Source of the DNA: Terriglobia bacterium
GTDB taxonomy: Bacteria; Acidobacteriota; Terriglobia; UBA7540
DNA length: 9,704 bases
Direction: 5' to 3'
Assembly: GCA_030049455.1 (NCBI GenBank)
Contig: JASIKV010000001.1
Coordinates: 1 to 9,704, forward strand
The stretch's first letter is position 1, and each line of letters starts with the position of its first letter. Position numbers and translations under genes: made by a program. The notes under the pieces are model-generated. The model saw only the letters and a list, made by a program, of their open reading frames with translations. It had not been told where the DNA came from and made no database searches. Below, piece after piece: positions 4,097 through 9,704 of the stretch.

Positions 4097-6699
4097 TGCT
4101 CTCCCGCAACCGACGACGCTTTCGTTCTGCCGCAGCGGCCCTTGCCATCCTGGGGCTGGCGGCCTGGATTGTCCCGTCGTATTTCAGCGCCGAACGATAT
4201 CGCCGCCGCCTTCAGGACGGCCTTGAGCAGACGCTGCACCGCCCGGTGAAATTCGGAGCCTTGTCGTTTCACCTGCTGCCGCGCCCCGGCTTCGCAATCG
4301 AAAATGTGGAAGTGGATGAAGACCCCGATTTCGGCTCGGAGCCCTTCGCGCGCGTCGACCATATCGATTGCGACCTGCGCTGGCACAGCCTCTGGCGCTC
4401 GCGCATGGACTTTGCCCATCTGCAACTCGACCGCCCCAGCTTCAACGTGGTTCTGAACTCCGGCGGGCGGTGGAATGTGGAGAACCTGCTGGTGCAAAGC
4501 GGCGTCACCGCCCCGCGCCGCGCTGGGACGGACGGGGAAAAGCCCGCGGAAGCGGAGGAACAACTGGAATTGGCCGTGGATGAGGCGCGCATCAATTTTC
4601 AGGTGGGCCCCGACAAGAAGCCTTTTGCCCTGACGGATGTGCGCGCGCGCTTGCAAATCGATCCTGCCGGGCGCCGCGTGCAGTTCCAGATTACCGCAAG
4701 CCCGCTGCGCTCCGACCTGCCGATTCCAACTCCCGGTCCCGTGGAGCTTCAGGGCACCTGGACGCCGGGAGCGGACCTGCGCGGCCCCCTCGAAGCCCGC
4801 CTGCGCGCCCAGGGCGCGTCACTTTATAACTGGGTTCCCGTGGCCACGGGCGTCAATCCCCAGGTTTACGGAGTCATGGATTCGGAAATCCGTCTGAGCG
4901 GGTCCCTGCCCGACCTGATCGTGGAAGGTGAGACGCGCCTGACGCAATTCCACCGCTGGGGGGGGCTGCCGCCCGCCGACCAGCTTCCCTGGACTTTGCG
5001 CTATCGCGGCCGCCTGCTGCGCGGGCGCGAGCGGATTCTGGTGGAAAGTCTGGACGCCTCATTCGCGGATTCGCACCTGCATCTCTCGGGCTCCGTGGAT
5101 AACCGGCAGCCGGCTCCGCAACTGGATTTGGTGGTCTCGCTGGAACGCTCGCATTTGGAGGACGTGCTCGCCGCCGCCCGGCGCTTCTGGACGATTCCCG
5201 CCTCCTGGAATTTGAAGGGAAGAGTTGACGCCATGCTGGCCATTCAGGGGCCGTGGAAAGACGAGCATTATGGCGGTTATGCCGGGGCGCGTGAGGTGAG
5301 CCTGGAAACTCCTTCCGGCTCGTTTCCGGTTTCGGAAATTGCCGTGCGCATCGATAAACACGGGACCACCCTTGAACCCCTGGAGATAGCCCTCGCGCCC
5401 CACGTGGCGCTTGCGGCGCAGGCGACGATCGAGCCCTCCAGGCTTGGGCCGCGATACGATGCCCAGCTTTCCGCCCGGGGTACTCCACTCCATCAAGCGC
5501 TCTCTTTCGCGCGCGGGCTGGGAATCCGTGCTCTCGCGGGAGTTGACGCTACCGGGACGGCTACGGCGACCGTGCGTCTGACGGGTGCGGCTTGGCCGCC
5601 GGCTCGCCCCGCCGTGACCGCTCGCGCGGAAATGCGCGCCGTGCGTCTGCTGATTCCCGGGATGGCGGAACCGCTGAACATCCCCCACGCCACTGTTCAA
5701 ATCAACGGCGATCAAATTGTCGCGGACCCGGTCGTGGCGGTGCTGGGAACAAGCGTTTTCAATGCCCGCCTGGAGCATCGCGATGCGCGGACCGATCCCT
5801 GGAAATTTCAATTGGGCGCGGACAGCTTGAAGCTGGAACAGGCGGCGCTGTGGTTTGATTCGCTCGGGCAACGCGGTTCGGCGCCGCTGCTGGAGCGCCT
5901 GCCGGCGCTTGCAAGTTTCGCCGCCCGGCATGAGGCGGCTTCGCAGATTTTCGGCAGCCTGAACGCTCAGGGAAAGTTTTCGACTCCCGCCCTCAGTTAT
6001 CGCGGCGTATTGCTCAGGGATTTTCAAGGCACGTTTGAAATTACCGGCCGCGCGATTCGCATGAAGGCCGCTGCGTTCCGCGTGGCGGGCGGGCGGGGCA
6101 CGGCGAGTGGCGCGGCGGATTTCACCGCTTCTCCTCCTCAGCTTTCCGCTCATGTGGCGCTGGCGGGATTGCCCGTGGCGGCGCTGGCCGGGCACCTTCC
6201 TGGGCCGGCGCGCAATCTGCGCGGCACCATGAACGCCACCGGAGACTTCCAGGCGCGCGGCCTGAAGCACGATGAAATTGCCGATAGCCTGGCCGGGCAG
6301 ATGGAATGGCAGTTGAAGGACATTTCCTTCGGTGATTTTGATCCCCTCGCCACGCTGGCGCAGCAGGCGCACTGGGGAAAACTCGAGCCTGCCCGAAGCG
6401 CCGTGACGGCGCCTTCGGCGAACTTGAGCTTGAAGGTCCACGACCGCAGCTTCATTTGGGATGCCACGGCCCCCGACTTGAGCGGAGCCGCGTTGCAGAT
6501 GGCGGGCATCTATGCCTGGGGCGGGGACTTGAGATTGAACGTGCATGCCGACTTGCGGCGCCTCCGCCGCCGCTGGCTTATTCGCGGCGATGATCCTCAT
6601 GCCCTCGCGCCCTTCGCGGATGTCCGCCTGAACGGGTCGATTGACAACCTGGTGGTCAGTCCCCAGGAGCGCGTGGCGACGGTCGTCGGCAACAGGTGA
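4096..6699 (+). CDS. AsmA-family envelope protein
   Basis: This is an 867-residue protein anchored by one N-terminal membrane helix (about 11-30, RSAAAALAILGLAAWIVPSY). The following segment is typical of the AsmA N-terminal domain: RRRLQDGLEQTLHRPVKFG, then FHLLPRPGFAIENVEVDEDPDFG, and a long beta-rich body with repeated AsmA-like phrases such as ENVEV, FAHLQLDRPSFNVV and NLKGRVDAML. The C-terminal part (about 690-860) repeats the pattern (GTMNATGDFQARG, LNGSIDNLVVSP). AsmA-like proteins span the periplasm as long beta structures; related bridge proteins (TamB, YhdP) move phospholipids to the outer membrane, and AsmA itself influences outer-membrane protein assembly and LPS. There is no Shine-Dalgarno; the ATG overlaps the lepB stop by one base, so translation depends on lepB. 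Family assignment is firm, the exact cargo unknown. Confidence 0.85.
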   Translation: MLSRNRRRFRSAAAALAILGLAAWIVPSYFSAERYRRRLQDGLEQTLHRPVKFGALSFHLLPRPGFAIENVEVDEDPDFGSEPFARVDHIDCDLRWHSLWRSRMDFAHLQLDRPSFNVVLNSGGRWNVENLLVQSGVTAPRRAGTDGEKPAEAEEQLELAVDEARINFQVGPDKKPFALTDVRARLQIDPAGRRVQFQITASPLRSDLPIPTPGPVELQGTWTPGADLRGPLEARLRAQGASLYNWVPVATGVNPQVYGVMDSEIRLSGSLPDLIVEGETRLTQFHRWGGLPPADQLPWTLRYRGRLLRGRERILVESLDASFADSHLHLSGSVDNRQPAPQLDLVVSLERSHLEDVLAAARRFWTIPASWNLKGRVDAMLAIQGPWKDEHYGGYAGAREVSLETPSGSFPVSEIAVRIDKHGTTLEPLEIALAPHVALAAQATIEPSRLGPRYDAQLSARGTPLHQALSFARGLGIRALAGVDATGTATATVRLTGAAWPPARPAVTARAEMRAVRLLIPGMAEPLNIPHATVQINGDQIVADPVVAVLGTSVFNARLEHRDARTDPWKFQLGADSLKLEQAALWFDSLGQRGSAPLLERLPALASFAARHEAASQIFGSLNAQGKFSTPALSYRGVLLRDFQGTFEITGRAIRMKAAAFRVAGGRGTASGAADFTASPPQLSAHVALAGLPVAALAGHLPGPARNLRGTMNATGDFQARGLKHDEIADSLAGQMEWQLKDISFGDFDPLATLAQQAHWGKLEPARSAVTAPSANLSLKVHDRSFIWDATAPDLSGAALQMAGIYAWGGDLRLNVHADLRRLRRRWLIRGDDPHALAPFADVRLNGSIDNLVVSPQERVATVVGNR

Positions 6700-6714
6700 G
6701 ATGAATTTGCCCGG

Positions 6715-6732
6715 TCGCTTCACAAGAAGCGA
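6715..6732 (+). other. Small hairpin in asmA / exported-protein gap
   Basis: TCGCTTC (6715-6721) and GAAGCGA (6726-6732) form a 7-bp stem with an ACAA loop, extendable by two G-T pairs. It sits 12 nt before the strong ribosome binding site of the next gene. With no real T tract it is unlikely to terminate fully; it could partly attenuate or stabilise the mRNA. Confidence 0.4.
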
Positions 6733-6744
6733 TTGTATGTAAAG

Positions 6745-6750
6745 AGGAGG
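6745..6750 (+). promoter_or_regulatory. Strong ribosome binding site fixing a TTG start
   Basis: AGGAGG lies at 6745-6750 with a 5-nt spacer to the TTG at 6756. This near-perfect Shine-Dalgarno decides the start: the nearby ATG at 6738 is followed at once by a stop codon, and later starts would remove the signal peptide. Confidence 0.85.
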
Positions 6751-6755
6751 AGATT

Positions 6756-7406
6756 TTGAGATCAAGCCGTAGAGTAAGTTTCTCCAAGGCGCGCCGTTGC
6801 GCCGCCGGCCTGGCCGGGGTGATCGCTACATTGTTCACATTGATGCCGCTGGCCGGGGCGACATTTGACGCGGCCACGCTTGCAGCATCCAAATCCCTGG
6901 AAGATAAGATGGGAATTCTGGGGGACAAAGACGCTCCGACCCCCGCGCCGCCCGTGATCATCACGGAGAATGAAGCGAACTCCTATCTGAAGGTTCATTC
7001 CAGCGAATTTCTTCCGGCGGGCGTGAAGACTCCGGCGGTGAGCGCGCAACCGGAGCATGCCACCGCTGCCGCTGACGTGGATTTCGATGAAGTGGCCCGC
7101 ATGTACCCCAACCCCAATGATATGGGGCCGAAGATTCTCGCCGCCATGTTCCATGGGACGCAGCACGTGACCGTGGTCGCGAAAATTCAGCCCCAGGAGA
7201 CCGGCGTGCTGGTGCAGATCGAAAGCGTGGTGGTGGGGAATACCACCGTCCCCAGTTGGCTGGTGGATTATCTGATCCAAAACGTACTTCAGCCGCGTTA
7301 CAAGTTTGATTTGAGCAAGCCGTTGCCTTATCCCGGCCACGTCACGATGATTGTTCTGGGCGCCGGGCAGGCGACGTTCCTGCGCGGACCGCACGTGGCA
7401 AGGTAG
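6756..7406 (+). CDS. Exported protein of unknown function
   Basis: This 216-residue protein is translated from TTG behind an excellent AGGAGG. Residues 1-35 are a signal peptide: a basic start (MRSSRRVSFSKARR), a hydrophobic core (CAAGLAGVIATLFTLMPL) and an AGA cleavage site before Thr36. There is no lipobox in the right place. The mature part contains PPVIITENEANSYLKVHS (about 65-82), ATAAADVDFDEVARMYPN, a strand-rich region GTQHVTVVAKIQPQETGVLV and VQIESVVVGNTTVPSWLVDY, and ends YPGHVTMIVLGAGQATFLRG. The sequence 'ITENEANSYL' followed by alternating beta strands recalls periplasmic lipid-binding-type proteins, but this is an impression and not a family assignment. The position directly after the AsmA-family gene suggests an envelope role. 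Confidence 0.8.
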   Translation: MRSSRRVSFSKARRCAAGLAGVIATLFTLMPLAGATFDAATLAASKSLEDKMGILGDKDAPTPAPPVIITENEANSYLKVHSSEFLPAGVKTPAVSAQPEHATAAADVDFDEVARMYPNPNDMGPKILAAMFHGTQHVTVVAKIQPQETGVLVQIESVVVGNTTVPSWLVDYLIQNVLQPRYKFDLSKPLPYPGHVTMIVLGAGQATFLRGPHVAR

Positions 7407-7480
7407 CAGGCGGTTTGTATCCAAAGCCGGCAGCCTGCTGCTTACGCCGCAATAATGCGCGGGCGCACACGGAATCCCCA

Positions 7481-7837
7481 ATGTCTCGTCGATACAAAAC
7501 CTACGCCGCGGAGACCGGCACGGCCTACCAGTATTTTTTCGCGAGCAGCCGGCGGGTGAATCGGCCGGAAGGTCAGGGCGCGGGTAGTGACTACATTTTT
7601 GTTGTGACACCTGACCAGAAGCCTCCATTTATTCTGCGCATCTTTATTTCCGAGCGCGCCTTGGAGGTCTGGCGGCAGGGCCATGGGCGCGGGCTCGATT
7701 CGAACGAAATGTACGCCGCGGCCAAGATGCGTTTGTTCCGGGCCTTCGATGAAATTGAATGTTTGCGCGGGGACGAACTGAATCTGCTGGTGGATGACGC
7801 CAACGTGGAAGAATTGCTCGAGCCCCTCAATCTATAG
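7481..7837 (+). CDS. Small conserved-looking hypothetical protein
   Basis: Not recognised. From the ATG at 7481 it is 118 residues, with no signal peptide or membrane segment, beginning MSRRYKTYAAETGTAYQYFF. A central beta-rich part (GSDYIFVVTPDQKPPFILRI) precedes an amphipathic helix (SNEMYAAAKMRLFRAFDEI) and an acidic end (NLLVDDANVEELLEPLNL). An upstream TTG at 7415 would add 22 residues rich in Cys, Pro and Arg with no Shine-Dalgarno, so I prefer the ATG, though its own GGAAT is weak. The 74-nt gap after the preceding gene is compatible with co-transcription. Codon use matches its neighbours, which supports a real gene. It ends 19 nt before the convergent allophanate hydrolase gene, with no obvious terminator between. 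Confidence 0.75.
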   Translation: MSRRYKTYAAETGTAYQYFFASSRRVNRPEGQGAGSDYIFVVTPDQKPPFILRIFISERALEVWRQGHGRGLDSNEMYAAAKMRLFRAFDEIECLRGDELNLLVDDANVEELLEPLNL

Positions 7838-7856
7838 GAGCGCCAAGGCCGGCTGC

Positions 7857-9650
7857 TTATCCTGCCCTCGCCAGGAACGCCCGCCAGCCGCCAAATTGCG
7901 TGATGTCGCGCGCGCCCATGACCGCGACCGGCTCACACACAAACCCTTTCACGCTTTCGCCATTTTCCAGAGTGACGTTGCCGATGGCGAGCGGCGAGGG
8001 AACGGCTTGCGTGAAGCGCCCGAAATGTTCGATGGGCACCTCCCAAACTTCCACCTCAATGGGGCTGCCCCCACTGGGCACGCGGGCCAGACCGGGTTTG
8101 CGCGGAGTCGTTCCTTCCAGTGCATAAAGCCGGTACTGATTGGAAGTGCGGCACGCCCGGGCAAAACGCCCGCCGATGGACTGCAATTCGTGATTCAGCG
8201 GCTGCCCGCGCAAGTGCGTTCCCACCACGGCCAAAGGCACGAAGTTCGGGTCCAATCCCTTTACGGGAACGTGCGCATTTGTCGCACCCAGACGCACTCC
8301 GGCCGCGCGATGTAGCCTTTCAGCGACGCCCAGCGCCAGTCCGTCGCGCCACGCCGGGGCGATCAGCGAAACCCCAAACGGCAGGCCCCCTTGCGTAAAT
8401 GCGTGCGGAACCGCCACGCCGCAGTAATCGAGAAGGTTCACAAAATTTGTGTAGTACCCCAACTGCGTATTCAGGGCGATGGGGTCGGCCTCGATTTCAG
8501 CCACAGTGTAGGTTGTGCCGGCCGTGGGGAGCAAAAGAACGTCGATTTCCTTCCATACCGCCTCCGCCTGCCGCCGCAGTGAGGCGAGCTCGTACGCGGA
8601 CTGGAAAACGTCCGCGGCGGTGTACTCCTTCGAACCTTCCAGAATGCGGCGCGTAACGGGGTGCAGCGCCTCGGGGTGCGCGGTCACGAACTCGCCCAGC
8701 GCGGCCCAGCGCTCCGCCACCCAGGGGCCGCCGTACAGCATTGCCGCGGCTTCCGAAAACGGCACGTAGTCAATGCTCACCGCAACGCCGCCCAGCGCTT
8801 CCATGGTCTTAATCGCGCCGTCGAACAGGAGGGGCGTTTCGCCGTCTCCGAAGAATTGCATCTGGTCGTCGCGGGGAACTCCAAAACGAAAACGGGACGC
8901 AGGCTCCAGCGTCACATCGGGCCGGGGAGAGACGCGGCTGAATGGGTCCTCGGGGTCGAACCCCGAGGCAAGGTTCGTCACTGTCAGCGCGTCGGCGCAT
9001 GTGAGGGCCAGCACCGAGATGCAATCGAGTGAGCGGCAGGCGGGCACAGTGCCCCGGTTGCTCATCATTCCGCGCGTAGGTTTGTACCCTACAATGTTGC
9101 AAAACGCCGCTGGCACGCGCCCTGAGCCCGCGGTATCCGTGCCCAACGCGAAGCTTACCAGTCCCGCCGCTACCGCTACCGCTGAGCCGGAGCTTGAACC
9201 GCCGGGAACGTAGCGCTCATCAAACGGATTGCGCGGCGCTCCATAAGGCGTTCGGATGCCCACCAGCCCGCTGGCGAATTGGTCCATGTTGGTCTTGCCG
9301 ATCAGAACCGCTCCGGCGGCAAGCAATCGTTGTACGACCGGAGCCGATTGAATGGCCGTGTAGGCAAACGCCGGGCATGCTGCCGTGGTGGGCATTCCGG
9401 CAACATCGATGTTGTCCTTGACCGCGAAGGGCACGCCGTAGAGAGGCAGGTCAGGCGACAGCAATTCCACTTCAGTGGCCCGCGCACGCGCTTCATCAGG
9501 TGTCACCAGGCTGATCCACACGCGATCGTCGCCGCCATCCAGGCGCTGATAAATCGAGTCAATCAGCTCCACCGGGCGCAGCGCTCCCGAGCGGTAACGG
9601 GGGAGCAGGCTGGATAGGGTAAGCGTTTGGGGGTCGATCATCCCGACCAT
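7857..9650 (-). CDS. atzF: Allophanate hydrolase (AtzF type)
   Basis: This is a complete 597-residue two-domain enzyme. The N-terminal amidase-signature domain (about 1-450) has the Ser-cisSer-Lys triad: Lys78 in YGVPFAVKDNID, Ser152 in VPGGSSSGSAVAVAAG, and Ser176 in GTDTAGSGRVPA. Triad spacings (74 and 24 residues) match those known for AtzF. The C-terminal domain (about 470-597) starts VPLAVVGTHLRGQPLN and contains YRLYALEGTTPRKPGL, IEVEVWEVP, VKGFVCEP and DITQFGGWRAF. This domain occurs in allophanate hydrolases and separates them from simple amidases. The amidase domain releases ammonia from allophanate and the C-terminal domain is reported to decarboxylate the N-carboxycarbamate product, giving overall ammonia and CO2. 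Allophanate comes from urea carboxylase or s-triazine (cyanuric acid) breakdown; neither partner is in the window. The ATG at 9650 has GGGGA about 5 nt upstream; ATG at 9641 is an alternative. Confidence 0.95.
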   Translation of the reverse strand: MVGMIDPQTLTLSSLLPRYRSGALRPVELIDSIYQRLDGGDDRVWISLVTPDEARARATEVELLSPDLPLYGVPFAVKDNIDVAGMPTTAACPAFAYTAIQSAPVVQRLLAAGAVLIGKTNMDQFASGLVGIRTPYGAPRNPFDERYVPGGSSSGSAVAVAAGLVSFALGTDTAGSGRVPAAFCNIVGYKPTRGMMSNRGTVPACRSLDCISVLALTCADALTVTNLASGFDPEDPFSRVSPRPDVTLEPASRFRFGVPRDDQMQFFGDGETPLLFDGAIKTMEALGGVAVSIDYVPFSEAAAMLYGGPWVAERWAALGEFVTAHPEALHPVTRRILEGSKEYTAADVFQSAYELASLRRQAEAVWKEIDVLLLPTAGTTYTVAEIEADPIALNTQLGYYTNFVNLLDYCGVAVPHAFTQGGLPFGVSLIAPAWRDGLALGVAERLHRAAGVRLGATNAHVPVKGLDPNFVPLAVVGTHLRGQPLNHELQSIGGRFARACRTSNQYRLYALEGTTPRKPGLARVPSGGSPIEVEVWEVPIEHFGRFTQAVPSPLAIGNVTLENGESVKGFVCEPVAVMGARDITQFGGWRAFLARAG

Positions 9651-9655
9651 GTTAT

Positions 9656-9671
9656 CCCCAATTTTTCGGGG
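9656..9671 (-). promoter_or_regulatory. Small hairpin covering the atzF ribosome binding site
   Basis: Upstream of the ATG at 9650 the minus strand reads CCCC (9671-9668), an 8-nt AT-rich loop, then GGGG (9659-9656) followed by ATAAC and ATG. The GGGG is also the only Shine-Dalgarno-like sequence, so a weak 4-bp stem could mask it. The stem is short and may be chance. Confidence 0.25.
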
Positions 9672-9704
9672 TTGCCAGCGGGAACATGGTGAATAGAGTT
9701 TGAA

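Noticed and set aside
5059..6765. 568-codon open frame on the minus strand opposite the AsmA-family gene
   Set aside because: Arg/Gln/Gly-rich shadow in GC-rich DNA; the plus frame shows coherent AsmA features along its length.
7415..7480. TTG-started 22-residue N-terminal extension of the small hypothetical protein
   Set aside because: No Shine-Dalgarno and atypical composition (MYPKPAACCLRRNNARAH); the ATG at 7481 gives a more coherent protein.

Overview
The window is a GC-rich stretch of a Gram-negative-type bacterial chromosome. Evidence for this is an AsmA-family envelope protein, Sec-type signal peptides, a rnc-lepB gene pair and GC-rich codon use. The repeat types in the intergenic region and the gene content suggest Acidobacteriota. 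That is inference from general familiarity; no rRNA or other phylogenetic marker is present.

Layout. (1) 1-260, minus strand: the N-terminus of a dynamin-like large GTPase with an intact P-loop, running off the left edge. (2) 261-1458: 1.2 kb without a convincing protein gene. On the minus strand, reading toward the GTPase, it holds an extended -10 promoter (635-643), a clear fluoride (crcB-motif) riboswitch aptamer (571-624) and an overlapping intrinsic terminator (541-579). A 280-nt leader without an obvious gene then separates the switch from the GTPase start. Further right are two REPIN-like inverted-repeat elements with GTAG heads (681-780 and 1209-1348) and four direct copies of a ~25-bp repeat with core CCACGATGT (828-1073). 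(3) 1459-7837, plus strand: six co-directional genes. They are a secreted TPR-like protein, RNase III (rnc), signal peptidase I (lepB), a large AsmA-family protein, an exported protein of unknown function starting at TTG, and a small cytoplasmic protein of unknown function. rnc/lepB overlap by 8 nt and lepB/asmA by 1 nt, so these three are almost certainly translationally coupled. (4) 7857-9650, minus strand, convergent: a complete two-domain allophanate hydrolase (AtzF type), without urea carboxylase in view.

How the parts work together. The plus-strand block joins RNA processing (RNase III) with envelope biogenesis: LepB releases exported proteins from the membrane and AsmA-like proteins are tied to outer-membrane lipid or protein homeostasis. 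The allophanate hydrolase would release ammonia from allophanate made by urea or s-triazine catabolism.

The most interesting point is the fluoride riboswitch. The aptamer stems, the pseudoknot and the mutually exclusive terminator are all readable in the sequence. No fluoride exporter (crcB/fluc or CLC-F) lies in the 280 nt downstream, and the first recognisable gene is a dynamin-like membrane GTPase, which I do not know as a standard member of the fluoride regulon.
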